64,000 nt of DNA from Stappia sp. MMSF_3263 (GCF_030733745.1 NZ_JASHIK010000005.1:203442-267441); one strand, 5' to 3'. Positions 15,926 through 24,870 are shown, numbered from the stretch's first letter. Numbers and translations are program-made. Notes: generated by a model from the sequence alone, not told the origin.

Positions 15926-15961
15926 ATTATTGTGCATGAACTCATGCGGATATGATCCGCA
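15926..15961 (-). promoter_or_regulatory. twin-dyad operator/promoter region of the biosynthetic cluster
   Basis: Two abutting inverted repeats lie 52-79 bases upstream of the SET gene: GCATGA-AC-TCATGC (15934-15947) and TGCGGAT-ATG-ATCCGCA (15945-15961, 7-base arms). On the minus strand an AATAAT (15931-15926) just downstream is a possible -10 without a good -35, suggesting activator or repressor control. GCATG...CATGC recurs at 16732-16743 upstream of the neighbouring ArsR-type gene, so that regulator is a candidate binder (inference). Confidence 0.5.
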
Positions 15962-16023
15962 CGGTTCATTTTGTGCCTACCAGTGCGTGTGATTTTGATT
16001 TCTGCGCGCCGAGAAGATGCAGG

Positions 16024-16713
16024 TCAGTCCGGTGCGGGACAGAAGCGTTCTAGGAATCGTGTCTCGCCGTCCGGCGTGAAGGCGACAATGCGGGTCTGGC
16101 GATCGCGGCGGGCCCAGCCAAGGTCCTCGATCCGCCCGAGGATGGCGCGGCCAAGGCTGCCGGCGAGATGCGAGCGGCGTTCGCTCCAGTCGAGGCATTC
16201 GCGGCAGAGCCGGGTCTTGCCGGCGTCGAGCGCGGAAAGGTCGATGCCGAAATCCGCGACGAAGGCGCGTCCCGCCGGGGTGAGGGCGAGGTCGTCGCCG
16301 CCGCGCCCGATGAGGCCGCGTGCCATGAGGCTGTCGAACATCCGCGTGCCCAGATCTCCGGCCAGGTGATTGTAGCAGACGCGGGCCTTGCGCAGGGCCG
16401 GATCGCGCGGGCCCGGGCGGCTGCGCAGGTGGCCGTGGCCGGCGGCAAGCCCCATCAACCCCTCCAGCACCCGGGCAACCTCGTCGCTGGCGAGGCTGAA
16501 ATACTTGTGCCGGCCCTGCCTGCGGGGGCTTGCCAGACCGCCTTCGCACAGCTTCGCCAGATGAGAGCTGGCGGTGGGCAGGGTGACGCCGGCCTCGGCC
16601 GCCAGTTCGCTTGCGGTCAGCGCACGCCCGCCCATCAGCGCCGACAGCATGTTGGCGCGGGCTGGATCACCGATCAGCGCGGCGAGACGGGCGATGTCCG
16701 GACCTTCTTTCAT
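16024..16713 (-). CDS. ArsR-type regulator with long Cys-containing C-terminal domain
   Basis: A 229-residue protein. Residues 1-85 are an ArsR-like winged helix (LIGDPARANMLSALMGG, recognition helix TLPTASSHLAKLCEGG, wing RRQGRHKYFSL). The C-terminal half has ARVCYNHLAGDLG and LCRECLDWSERRSHLAGSLG, conserved features of a subgroup of longer ArsR proteins; the three cysteines could sense redox state, a metal or an electrophile. It is divergent from the NIPSNAP/ABM pair and on the same strand as, and 141 bases upstream of, the biosynthetic cluster, so it may control either or both. Confidence 0.87.
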   Translation of the reverse strand: MKEGPDIARLAALIGDPARANMLSALMGGRALTASELAAEAGVTLPTASSHLAKLCEGGLASPRRQGRHKYFSLASDEVARVLEGLMGLAAGHGHLRSRPGPRDPALRKARVCYNHLAGDLGTRMFDSLMARGLIGRGGDDLALTPAGRAFVADFGIDLSALDAGKTRLCRECLDWSERRSHLAGSLGRAILGRIEDLGWARRDRQTRIVAFTPDGETRFLERFCPAPD

Positions 16714-16715
16714 GG

Positions 16716-16743
16716 TTCGATGGTAGTCGAAGCATGAGCATGC
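16716..16743. promoter_or_regulatory. paired dyads in the ArsR / NIPSNAP divergent promoter
   Basis: TTCGA-(6)-TCGAA at 16716-16731 is followed directly by GCATG-AG-CATGC at 16732-16743, both inside the 79-base gap between the divergent starts. Position and symmetry fit an autoregulatory operator; no clear -35/-10 pair could be fixed. Confidence 0.4.
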
Positions 16744-16792
16744 CGCAATCGGTTAGCGTGGCGACCTGTCCACATGAAGGAAGGGAGCAGAC

Positions 16793-17116
16793 ATGCTGAC
16801 CTGCGTCATCCGCTATCACATCGACCCGACGAAGAAGGCGCAGTTCGCGCAATATGCCCGCAACTGGGGTACCGCGATCCCGCGTTGCGGGGCCGACCTG
16901 ATCGGCTATTTCACCCCGCACGAGGGGTCGAGCACGCTCGCCTACGGCATCTACAACATTGCAAGCCTTGGCGACTACGAAGCTTACCGGGCCCGGCTTG
17001 CCGCCGACCCGCTCGGCCGCGAGAACTACGAATTCGCACAGGATGAGCGCTTCCTGCTGCGCGAGGATCGAACCTTCCTGAAGCTCGTCTCGGCGCCGCA
17101 TGGAGCACGGTCGTGA
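16793..17116 (+). CDS. NIPSNAP-domain protein
   Basis: A 107-residue dimeric ferredoxin-like alpha+beta barrel protein of the NIPSNAP family: MLTCVIRYHIDPTKKAQFAQY starts the first strand-helix unit, and YRARLAADPLGRENYEFA is the second helix. Function of bacterial members is uncertain; they resemble small monooxygenases and heme- or quinone-handling proteins. GGAAGGGAG lies ahead of the ATG. Its stop overlaps the GTG start of the ABM gene (GTGA at 17113-17116), so the two are coexpressed and may interact. Confidence 0.84.
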   Translation: MLTCVIRYHIDPTKKAQFAQYARNWGTAIPRCGADLIGYFTPHEGSSTLAYGIYNIASLGDYEAYRARLAADPLGRENYEFAQDERFLLREDRTFLKLVSAPHGARS

Positions 17117-17469
17117 TCGCGGTGATCTTCGAGGTCGTGCCGGCGAAGGGCGGCGGCCGGGAGCGTTACCTGGAAATTGCCGCAAGCCTGCGGCCGGTGC
17201 TGGAGAGAATCGACGGCTTCATCTCGGTGGAGCGCTTCCAGAGCCTGTCCGATCCCGACAAGGTGCTGTCGCTCTCCTTCTTCCGCGACGAGGACGCGGT
17301 TCGGGCCTGGCGCAACCGTGAGAGCCACCGCGCGGCCCAGGGGCAGGGGCGCGGCGGGGTGTTCTCCGACTACCGGCTGCGCATTGCCGAGGTGTCGCGC
17401 GACTATGGCCTGCGCGACCGGGCGCAGGCGCCCGCCGACAGCCGGTCCGTTCACGACGACAGCGCGTAG
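17113..17469 (+). CDS. antibiotic-biosynthesis monooxygenase (ABM) domain protein
   Basis: A 118-residue protein with an ABM-type ferredoxin-like domain (residues 1-95: IAVIFEVVPAKGGG, DGFISVERFQSL, FFRDEDAVRAW) and a short polar tail. Members include quinol monooxygenases and heme-degrading enzymes as well as many of unknown function. The GTG start overlaps the NIPSNAP stop. Both are preceded by the divergent Cys-rich ArsR regulator, so a stress-induced two-protein oxidative unit is a reasonable guess. It ends 18 bases before the convergent uxaC gene. Confidence 0.83.
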   Translation: MIAVIFEVVPAKGGGRERYLEIAASLRPVLERIDGFISVERFQSLSDPDKVLSLSFFRDEDAVRAWRNRESHRAAQGQGRGGVFSDYRLRIAEVSRDYGLRDRAQAPADSRSVHDDSA

Positions 17470-17487
17470 CCGCAAGGACCTGGGGGA

Positions 17488-18903
17488 TCAGGCGGGATCA
17501 AGGAACCAGCGTTTCGCGTTGCCGTGGCAGATGTCGCGGATGAGGCCGTCGGCAAGCTCCGTGTCCGGCGGCATCAAGCCGCGCTCCATCCAGCCGCCGA
17601 CCATGTTGCAAAGCAGGCGGCGGAAATATTCGTGGCGCGGGAAGGAGAGGAAGGAGCGGCTGTCGGTGAGCATGCCGACAAAGGTGGAGAGGAGGCCCAT
17701 CTGCGCCAGCTGCGCCATCTGCCGCTCCATGCCGTCAAGCTGGTCGTTGAACCACCAGCCGGAGCCGGCCTGAACCTTGCCCGGAACGCTGCCGTCCTGG
17801 AAGTTGCCGGCGGTGGTGACGACGACCTCGTTCCTGGTCGGATCGAGGCAGTAGAGGATGGTGCGGGGCAATTCGCCGGTGCGGTCGAGCCGGTCAAGCA
17901 GCGCGTTGAGGGGGCCTGCAAGCGGCAGATCGGCGATGGAATCGCCGCCGACATCGGGGCCGAGGCGCGAGAAGAGCGCGCTGCGGGCGTTGCGGATCGC
18001 GCCGATATGGAACTGCATGACGAGGTCGCGGGCCGCATAGGCGCGGCCGAGGGCGACCAGCACGGCGGTCTGGAAATCGGCGATCTCGTCCTCGTCCGGT
18101 GTCGCGCCCGAAAGCCGCTTCGACAGGATCGCGTCGAGCCGGGCCGCGCCGCAGTCGCGCCCCTGGCGCAGGATCTCGATGCCGTGGTCGGTGGCGCGGC
18201 AGCCGGCGGCGACGAAATGGTCGAGCCGGGCGGTCAGCGCGCCAATCAGGTCGTCGAACGTGGCAACCGGCTGGCCGCATGTCTCGGAGAGCCGTGCGAC
18301 ATAGTCGGCAAAGCCGTCGAGCTCGATCTTGAATGCCTTGTCCGGGCGGAAGCTCGGCACCATGCGGAAACCGAGCGTCGCGTCACCTTTCAGGGCGATG
18401 TGGTGTTCGAGCGTGTCGCAGGGGTCGTCCGTCGTGCCGACCAGTTCGACCTTCATGCCCCGCAGCAGGCCGCGCGCCGAATGATCAGGGCCGGCGAGCT
18501 GCCGGTTGGCCTCGTCCCAGATCTCGCCGGCGCTGCCCGCATTGAGCACCACGCCTTTCATGCCGAAATAGCGGGCCAGCTCCAGATGCGACCAGTGATA
18601 GAGCGGGTTGCCGACGAAGCGCGGCATGGCACCGGCGAAGGCCTCATATTTCTCGCGGAAATCCGCGTCCCCGGTGACCAGCCGTTCGTCGATACCGGCC
18701 CAGCGCATCGCCCGCCACTTGTAGTGATCGCCCTCCAGCCAGATGCGGCCGAGCGTATCCCAGCGCTTGTCGGAGGCGATCTCCGCCGGCGGCAGATGGT
18801 TGTGGTAGTCGACGATGGGAAGCGACGCCGCGACCTGGTGGAAGAGACGGGCGGCGTGGTCGGTTTCGAGCAGGAAGTCGTCGCCGAGAAAAGGCTTGGT
18901 CAT
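17488..18903 (-). CDS. uxaC: glucuronate/galacturonate isomerase
   Basis: A 471-residue UxaC, matching the usual ~470 length. The N-terminal PIVDYHNHLPP carries the metal-binding HxH of the amidohydrolase-like barrel, followed by the characteristic ASDKRWDTLGRIWLEGDHYKWRAMR segment and, near the end, SFPRHEYFRRLLCNM. It converts D-glucuronate to D-fructuronate (and galacturonate to tagaturonate), first step of the hexuronate pathway in the cytoplasm. It is the last gene of the leftward operon, with an ATGA overlap with the reductase gene. Confidence 0.96.
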   Translation of the reverse strand: MTKPFLGDDFLLETDHAARLFHQVAASLPIVDYHNHLPPAEIASDKRWDTLGRIWLEGDHYKWRAMRWAGIDERLVTGDADFREKYEAFAGAMPRFVGNPLYHWSHLELARYFGMKGVVLNAGSAGEIWDEANRQLAGPDHSARGLLRGMKVELVGTTDDPCDTLEHHIALKGDATLGFRMVPSFRPDKAFKIELDGFADYVARLSETCGQPVATFDDLIGALTARLDHFVAAGCRATDHGIEILRQGRDCGAARLDAILSKRLSGATPDEDEIADFQTAVLVALGRAYAARDLVMQFHIGAIRNARSALFSRLGPDVGGDSIADLPLAGPLNALLDRLDRTGELPRTILYCLDPTRNEVVVTTAGNFQDGSVPGKVQAGSGWWFNDQLDGMERQMAQLAQMGLLSTFVGMLTDSRSFLSFPRHEYFRRLLCNMVGGWMERGLMPPDTELADGLIRDICHGNAKRWFLDPA

Positions 18904-20390
18904 GCGGGGCTCCTGGGGGCGTCGGCAAGGCGGGCGAGGGTGGCGCGCACGCCCTCGCGTCGCAGCTCCAGATAGGCGGCCTCCACAAGCGAAACGAAGT
19001 CCGCATTGGCGGCAAGGTCGGCCGGAAAGACCGCTTCGAGGCCAAGCATGGCGCGGACATAGGCCGGGCCGTCGGTATTGCCGGCGACGATCTCCGTTAT
19101 GCGTCCGGCCAGCGGGTCGTTGAGGGCGAGCGCGTTGCCTGCCTCGTCCTTGCCGCGGCAGAAGGCGAGCCAGCCGGCGACGCCGAGCGCCAGACGTGGC
19201 CAGGGCGTACCGGCGGCAAGGTGCCTGCGGATCGGCGCCAGCAAGCGCTGCGGCAGCTTCTGGCTGGTGTCGGTGGCGATCTGGGAGGTGCGGTGCTTCA
19301 GCCGGGAGTTGGAGAAGCGGGCGAGCAAAGCATCGGCATAGGCATCAAGGTCGTGCTCGTCCGGCAGCGACAGGGTCGGGGCCTGCTCTTCCAGCATCAG
19401 GCCGCGCGCGGCGGCGCGCAGCAGCGGATCGCCCACGCACTCGGCAATGGTCGAAAGGCCGGCGAGCTGTCCGAGGCAGGCGAGGAAGGTGTGGCTGCCA
19501 TTCAGCATGCGCAGCTTCATCTCCTCGAAGGGGCGCACATCGGAGACGAATTGCACCCCGGCAAGGGAGAAGTCCGGCCGGCCGGCGGCAAAATAGTCCT
19601 CCACCACCCATTGCCGGAAGGGCTCGCAGACGATCCCGGCATCGGCGGCGATACCGGCGCGCGCCAGCATGTCGCGTCCGTCCGCATCAAGCGCCGGCAC
19701 GATCCGGTCGACCATGGTGCAGGGGAAGGAGACATTTGCCTCGATCCAGGCAGCGAGGCCTTCGTCGCGGGCACGGGCGAAATCGAGCACGGCGGCGCGG
19801 CAGACATGGCCGTTTTCCGGCAGGTTGTCGCAGGAAAGGACGGTCAGCCCGGCAAGCCCGGCGGCGCGGCGCAGGCGCAGGCCCTCGACGATGACGCCGA
19901 TGGCCGTGCCGGGAGCCTGCGGCGTTGCAAGATCGCGGACGATGCCGGCATTGCCTGGATCGAGGCGTCCGTCGCGAGTGCAATAGCCCTTTTCGGTGAT
20001 GGTCAGCGAGACGATGGCCAGTTCCGGCCGGGTGAAACGGCCGAGCAGCGCGGCAAGGCCGTCGCGGAGCGGATGGCAGGTGGCGACGACGGCATCGACC
20101 CGGCGGACCTCCGTGCTCTCGTCATCGGCGGCAAGCACCCAGTGCCGGCAGTCGTCCCGCTCCAGGGCGTCGAGATCCTCGACGCCGGAGTTGAGGCGCA
20201 CGGCAACCATGCCCCAGTCGCGGTTTTCGGGCTCGCCGGTGCCGTCCAGCGTCTCGTCGAGGATCGTCGTCAGGAAGGCGCGGGCGAAGGCGCCGAAACC
20301 GATGTGAAGGATGCGCTCCCGCAACGTCGCACGCTCGTAGGTAGGGAGGGTGCGATCGAAGTCGTCGCCCTTTTTTTCCAGCTTTTGCAT
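18900..20390 (-). CDS. uxuB: mannitol-dehydrogenase-family hexuronate reductase, probably D-mannonate oxidoreductase
   Basis: A 496-residue long-chain polyol dehydrogenase: N-terminal Rossmann motif ILHIGFGAFARAF, central KLRMLNGSHTFLACLG with the Lys/Asn/His catalytic set of the family, and a helical C-terminal domain. The MLNGSH type and the presence of uxuA in the divergent arm point to fructuronate-to-mannonate reduction; tagaturonate reductase (UxaB) is the less likely alternative. The ATG at 20390 with AAGGA 7 bases upstream is preferred; an ATG at 20408 overlapping the GH31 stop is also in frame. Confidence 0.88.
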   Translation of the reverse strand: MQKLEKKGDDFDRTLPTYERATLRERILHIGFGAFARAFLTTILDETLDGTGEPENRDWGMVAVRLNSGVEDLDALERDDCRHWVLAADDESTEVRRVDAVVATCHPLRDGLAALLGRFTRPELAIVSLTITEKGYCTRDGRLDPGNAGIVRDLATPQAPGTAIGVIVEGLRLRRAAGLAGLTVLSCDNLPENGHVCRAAVLDFARARDEGLAAWIEANVSFPCTMVDRIVPALDADGRDMLARAGIAADAGIVCEPFRQWVVEDYFAAGRPDFSLAGVQFVSDVRPFEEMKLRMLNGSHTFLACLGQLAGLSTIAECVGDPLLRAAARGLMLEEQAPTLSLPDEHDLDAYADALLARFSNSRLKHRTSQIATDTSQKLPQRLLAPIRRHLAAGTPWPRLALGVAGWLAFCRGKDEAGNALALNDPLAGRITEIVAGNTDGPAYVRAMLGLEAVFPADLAANADFVSLVEAAYLELRREGVRATLARLADAPRSPA

Positions 20391-20404
20391 GGAACTATCC
20401 TTGA

Positions 20405-22804
20405 TCATTCATCCGGGATTGAAACGCTGTCGCCGGAGGAAATGTCCACGCCATTGACGAGGAGACGGCGGCTTTCGCCGGCCGGCAGCTCGACGCGCGC
20501 GCTGGCATGGGCCGGCCGATAGGCGCCCTTGCGGTGCAGTGTCAGGCGGAGCGCGTCCGCCTCGCAGGTGAGCGTCATTTCGGTGATCGCGTGGTTGCCG
20601 GCAAGCGCGTTCGCCGAGACGCCGTCGTCGGCATATTCGGTGCAGGTGGCGGAGATGCCGGCGGGGGCGGGGAAGAGCGCCAGCACCCGCGTCGCATCGC
20701 GCGCGGCGTCGGCGCGGGCAAGCCCTTCGGCGAGCGGCAGCACGGCGCCGGCACGCACGAAGAGCGGCATGGAGGCGAGCGTGACGGGCACGACGATCTC
20801 CTGTCCGCCCGCATGCCAGGCGCCGGTCCAGAAGTCCCGCCAGCCGCTGCCATTGTCCGGCAGGTAGACGCGCCGCTCGCTCTGGCCCGGCTCGATGACA
20901 TTGGCGACGAGCAGGTCGCGGCCGATCATGAAATCGTCCGGTTCCTCGAAGCAGCGCGCATCATGCTCGTGGTCGAGGAAGGTCGGGCGCAGCATCGGCT
21001 CGTGCGCCACGACGGCCTGTTGCAGCGCCGTGTAGAGATAGGGCAGCAGGCGGTAGCGCAGGCGGATCGCGTCGCGGACGAGCGGTGTTGCTTCCGGATA
21101 CATCCAGGGTTCGTTGACGGTGCCGTCGTCGTTCCAGGAATGGATGGTGAAACGCGGATGGAAGATGCCGTTCTGCACCCAGCGGACGAAGAGTTCCGCG
21201 TCGGGCTTGGGCCCGGCGAAACCGCCGACATCGTGGCCGATATTGTAAAGGCCTGACAGCGACATGCCGAGGCCCATGCGGATGTTGTAGCGCAGCGTCT
21301 TCCATTCGGTGCGGTTGTCGCCCGACCAGGTCTGGGCGTAGCGCTGCATGCCGGGCGCGCCGGAACGCGAGATGAGATAGGGGCGACTGTCCGGCGCATG
21401 CGCCACCTGCGCCTCGCGGCTGGCGCGGTTCATCAAGAGCGGCATCAGGGGGCGGACGAGGCCGACATCGATTTCCTCGCCGAAGCCGTTGCAGCGGGCA
21501 CCCGCGTCCCAGACCTCGAACTCGTTGTTGTCGTTCCAGGTCGAGCCGATGCCGTTGGCAAGCAGCTTCTCCGTGACGTTTGTCTGCCACCAGGCGACCG
21601 TCTCCGGATTGGTGAAGTCGAGATGCGAGCCCTCGTCGTCCCAGAAGGAGGAACGTTCCGGCGTATCGCTCTCGCTGTCGCGGATGAAGAGGCCGCGCGC
21701 CGCGACCTCGTCATACATGGGGTGGTCCTGCAAGAGGCAGGGCTTGATGTTGGCGGCAAGATGCAGGCCGGCCTTTGCAAAGGTCGCGGCCATGGCCTTC
21801 GGGTCGGGCACCTTGTTGTGGTTCCAGGTGAAGACGTAGCGCTTCGGCCCGATCGAGGAATAGCCGGAGGAGAGCTGAAAGCTGTCGCAGGGAATGTCGT
21901 GCTCGTCGACAAGGCGGGCGAAGCCCTCAAGCTGCTCCTGCGCGTTCTCCGCATCGGTGTAATGCATGGTCGAGCCGGAATAGCCGAGGCTCCAGAGCGG
22001 GGGGAAGGCGGTGCCGCCGGTCAGGCGGACATGCGCCTTGACCACGTCGAGCACCTTCGGCGCCCAGCTCATGTAGTAGTCGAGATCGCCATCGGCGGCG
22101 CGATAGGCCCGGTAGGGCCGGTGGTAGTTGTCGAGCTCGTTGCCGAGATCGAACCAGCAACCCGCGAGATTGTCGTAGAAGAGGCCGAAGGCGCCGGCAT
22201 CCGCGGTGCGGGTGAGCGTGAAGGGGATGTGCTTGTAGAGCGGGTCGGTGGCGCTGGCGTCATAGCCCATGGCGTCGAGATTGCGCATCTCGAAGCGCCT
22301 GCCCGAGCGCTCCAGGTCGCCCGCCTTTTCGCCGAGACCGTAGACCCGCTCGCCGGGTTTCCTCAGGAGGAAATGGCCGTGGGCATTGTCGCGCACGCCG
22401 AGCATATAGGCGCCGGTCGGTCGCTCCTCGGCAAAGACGGCAAAGCTCCCGTCCGCCTGCCGAGCGCTCCAGGTGAAGGTGAGCGGCTCGGTGATTTCGA
22501 GGTGCAGGGTGTCCGTGGACAGGGTCAGGCCGGTGGCGGTCTCCTCCAGCGTGAAGGCCGGGCAGGGGAAGCCGGAAAGATCCATCCGGTCGCGGCCCTC
22601 CCAGGCGACATCGGCGCCGCCGGTTGCCAGTCCGGGCGCGATCGTCCAGGTGCGGGCGAGGCGGAAGACGCCGTCCTTGCGCAGCACGACGCGGAACAGG
22701 GTTTCGTCGAGGACATGGATCGTCAACAGGTGGCGACCATCGACGAGAAGATCGACGCCGGCCTCGCGACGCGCATCGAGGCGGAAGGACTTGAGCGGTT
22801 TCAT
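20405..22804 (-). CDS. glycoside hydrolase family 31 (alpha-glucosidase/alpha-xylosidase type)
   Basis: A 799-residue GH31 enzyme. An N-terminal beta-sandwich (1-250) precedes the barrel, whose nucleophile is Asp425 in STWNDNNEFEVWD and whose acid/base lies in the SGDNRTEW motif; C-terminal beta domains close the protein. There is no signal peptide, so it acts on imported oligosaccharides. GH31 covers several alpha-glycosidases; the operon partners suggest removal of an alpha-linked sugar from a uronic-acid-containing substrate, but specificity is not determined by what I can see. It lies 19 bases after the TRAP large permease. Confidence 0.9.
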   Translation of the reverse strand: MKPLKSFRLDARREAGVDLLVDGRHLLTIHVLDETLFRVVLRKDGVFRLARTWTIAPGLATGGADVAWEGRDRMDLSGFPCPAFTLEETATGLTLSTDTLHLEITEPLTFTWSARQADGSFAVFAEERPTGAYMLGVRDNAHGHFLLRKPGERVYGLGEKAGDLERSGRRFEMRNLDAMGYDASATDPLYKHIPFTLTRTADAGAFGLFYDNLAGCWFDLGNELDNYHRPYRAYRAADGDLDYYMSWAPKVLDVVKAHVRLTGGTAFPPLWSLGYSGSTMHYTDAENAQEQLEGFARLVDEHDIPCDSFQLSSGYSSIGPKRYVFTWNHNKVPDPKAMAATFAKAGLHLAANIKPCLLQDHPMYDEVAARGLFIRDSESDTPERSSFWDDEGSHLDFTNPETVAWWQTNVTEKLLANGIGSTWNDNNEFEVWDAGARCNGFGEEIDVGLVRPLMPLLMNRASREAQVAHAPDSRPYLISRSGAPGMQRYAQTWSGDNRTEWKTLRYNIRMGLGMSLSGLYNIGHDVGGFAGPKPDAELFVRWVQNGIFHPRFTIHSWNDDGTVNEPWMYPEATPLVRDAIRLRYRLLPYLYTALQQAVVAHEPMLRPTFLDHEHDARCFEEPDDFMIGRDLLVANVIEPGQSERRVYLPDNGSGWRDFWTGAWHAGGQEIVVPVTLASMPLFVRAGAVLPLAEGLARADAARDATRVLALFPAPAGISATCTEYADDGVSANALAGNHAITEMTLTCEADALRLTLHRKGAYRPAHASARVELPAGESRRLLVNGVDISSGDSVSIPDE

Positions 22805-22823
22805 GTGAGCAGGTGTCCGGTGA

Positions 22824-24125
22824 TCAGTAGCCGAGAAGCAGGCGGGGCAGGGTCAGGCTGATCGCCGGCACGAAGGTGACGAGCAGCAGCATTGCCGCCA
22901 GCACCGCGTAGAAGGGCAGCAGCGGCTTCAGCACCTTGCCGATGGAGACATTGCCGACGGAGCAGCCGACGAAAAGGGCTGAGCCCACCGGCGGCGTGCA
23001 GATGCCGATGCACAGGTTGAAGGTCATCATCACGCCGAAATGGACCGGATCCATGCCGAGATCCTTCACGACGGGAAGGAAGATCGGCGTGAAGATCAGC
23101 AGCGCCGGGGTCATGTCCATGAAGGTGCCGACGACCAGCAGGGCGAGGTTGATCACCAGCAGCAGCACCAGCGGGTTTTCCGAAAGCCCGAGCAGGATGT
23201 CGGAGATGGTGTAGGGGATGTCGGCGAAGGCCATCACCTTGGACATGGCGATCGAGCAGCCGATCATCAGCAACACGATGGAGGTGGTGACGGCGGATTC
23301 CAGGATGATGCCGGGCAGGTCCTTCACGCCGATCTCGCGATAGACGACGAGGGCGAGGATGAGCGTGTAGACGACGGCTGCCGCCGAGGCTTCCGTCGCG
23401 GTGAAGACGCCGCCGATGATGCCGCCCATGACGATGACGATGAGGCCGAGCGGCAGCACCGCGTCCGCCGTCTTGCGGATGACTTCCCGCAGGCTCGGGC
23501 GCGGGGCGACCGGGTAGCCGCGCTTCTTGGCGATGATGCCGGCAACCAGCATCAGGCCAAGGCCCATCAGGATGCCGGGCACGTAGCCGGCGACGAAAAG
23601 GGCCGCGATCGAGGTGCCGTTGGTGATCAGCGAATAGACGATGAAGGTGGTCGAGGGCGGGATGAGCAGGCCGGTCGGGCAGGAGGCGATGTTGACGGCG
23701 GCCGAATAGGCCGGGTCGTAGCCTTCCTTCTTCTGCAAGGGTGCCATGACGCCGCCGACGGCCGCGGCGGAGGCGACGGCCGAACCGGAAATCGAGCCGA
23801 ACATCATGTTGGCCAGCACGTTGCAGTGGGCAAGCGAGCCGGGCAGGCGACCGCCGAGCACCTTGGCGAACTCGATCAGGCGCAGGGCGATGCCGCCGCG
23901 ATTCATGATGTTGCCGGCCAGGATGAAGAAGGGAATCGCCAGCAGCGTGAAACTGTCGAGGCCGGAAGCCATCTGCTGGGCGGTGATGTAGACCGACTGG
24001 TCGAAGGTCATGAACAGGGTGAAGGTCACGACCGAGGCGATGCCAATGGCGAAGGCGATCGGGACGCCGAGGACCATCAGCAGGCCGAACACGCCAAAGA
24101 GGGTGAGTGCGCTTTGCAGTTCCAT
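22824..24125 (-). CDS. TRAP transporter large permease (DctM-type)
   Basis: A 433-residue polytopic protein with twelve or so hydrophobic segments and DctM hallmarks: VPIAFAIGIAS, GLDSFTLLAIPFFILAGNIM, MMFGSISGSAVASAAAVGG and the LLIPPSTTFIVY loop. It forms the Na+-coupled translocation subunit with the small permease encoded 12 bases upstream and receives substrate from the DctP-type protein encoded divergently at 24971. Context indicates hexuronate or glucuronide import. Confidence 0.95.
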   Translation of the reverse strand: MELQSALTLFGVFGLLMVLGVPIAFAIGIASVVTFTLFMTFDQSVYITAQQMASGLDSFTLLAIPFFILAGNIMNRGGIALRLIEFAKVLGGRLPGSLAHCNVLANMMFGSISGSAVASAAAVGGVMAPLQKKEGYDPAYSAAVNIASCPTGLLIPPSTTFIVYSLITNGTSIAALFVAGYVPGILMGLGLMLVAGIIAKKRGYPVAPRPSLREVIRKTADAVLPLGLIVIVMGGIIGGVFTATEASAAAVVYTLILALVVYREIGVKDLPGIILESAVTTSIVLLMIGCSIAMSKVMAFADIPYTISDILLGLSENPLVLLLVINLALLVVGTFMDMTPALLIFTPIFLPVVKDLGMDPVHFGVMMTFNLCIGICTPPVGSALFVGCSVGNVSIGKVLKPLLPFYAVLAAMLLLVTFVPAISLTLPRLLLGY

Positions 24126-24137
24126 GGGTCGCGATCC

Positions 24138-24656
24138 TCAGTCGAGCGGGCCGCCGGGCGCATCGCCGGCGGGAGTGTCGGGAGTTTCCCCGCGGGCGAG
24201 GCCGACCAGGAAGAAGCTGCAGTAGAAGACGATCATCGCGCCGGAGAAGGGGATGGCGCCGTAGACATAGCCCATGGGTATGCGCAGGGCCGGCGAGAGC
24301 TGGCCGGTGGCCAGCGTCTTCTCGACCAGCTGGTAGCCGCCATAGACCATGACGATCGCGGCGAAGCCGGCGATCAGCAACATCACCAGTGCGGCAAGGA
24401 GTTGCGCGTTGCGCCCGCTGAGCATCAGCGGAAGGACGTCGATGGCCAGATGCCGGCGCTGACCGAGCGTGTAGGCGGCGCCGACGAGACCCACCCACAT
24501 GAAGAGGAAGCGGGCCATCTCGTCGGTGACCGTGCTCGGCGTGCCGAGCACGTAGCGGGACACCACCTGCCAGACGACGCAGGCGACGAGGACCGCGAAA
24601 ACGGCGGCGATGAGCATCCCCAGAACGCGGTCGATGCGGATCTTCAGAGCGTGCAT
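24138..24656 (-). CDS. TRAP transporter small permease (DctQ-type)
   Basis: A 172-residue protein with four transmembrane segments and the family motif VVSRYVLGTPSTVTDEMARFLFMWVGLVGAAY. The ATG at 24656 with GGGAGG upstream fits the family's N-terminus; the frame is open to 24830, but that would run across the operator region. First gene of the leftward operon DctQ-DctM-GH31-reductase-uxaC. Confidence 0.93.
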   Translation of the reverse strand: MHALKIRIDRVLGMLIAAVFAVLVACVVWQVVSRYVLGTPSTVTDEMARFLFMWVGLVGAAYTLGQRRHLAIDVLPLMLSGRNAQLLAALVMLLIAGFAAIVMVYGGYQLVEKTLATGQLSPALRIPMGYVYGAIPFSGAMIVFYCSFFLVGLARGETPDTPAGDAPGGPLD

Positions 24657-24787
24657 GGCGAAGCGCCTCCCGTGAGAGCCGTCGCCGGTTCGTGTCTCGC
24701 GACCATCCTGTCCTCCCGGTTCCGGATCGTGCCGGACCTTTGTCTCGCGCGCATTGTGCCGCGTCGCTTGAGGTCCTGACATTGCGC

Positions 24788-24817
24788 ATTTAAAAAAATT
24801 GGTCAACCAATTTTCAA
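24788..24817 (-). promoter_or_regulatory. leftward promoter overlapped by an ExuR/UxuR-type operator
   Basis: On the minus strand TTGAAA (24817-24812) and TTAAAT (24793-24788) are separated by 18 bases. The spacer is almost exactly the perfect dyad AAAATTGGTCAACCAATTTT (24795-24814), which matches the known E. coli ExuR/UxuR consensus (AAATTGGTATACCAATTT) except for the central bases. Repressor binding here would block RNA polymerase directly. The repressor is presumably the GntR protein encoded at 27868. Confidence 0.75.
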
Positions 24818-24830
24818 AATTGGTTGACAT
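24816..24830 (+). promoter_or_regulatory. second UxuR-like half-site overlapping a rightward -35 box
   Basis: AAAATTGGTTGACAT repeats the left half of the dyad at 24795 and ends in a consensus -35, TTGACA (24824-24829). A -10 at the right distance is not obvious (bases 24847-24852 are poor), so the exact rightward start is uncertain. The site is placed to control the TRAP binding protein, uidA, regulator and uxuA. Confidence 0.55.
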
Positions 24831-24870
24831 ATCGGTGCCGTTGAAGAAGTCTCGCGGCAGTGTTGGTCAG

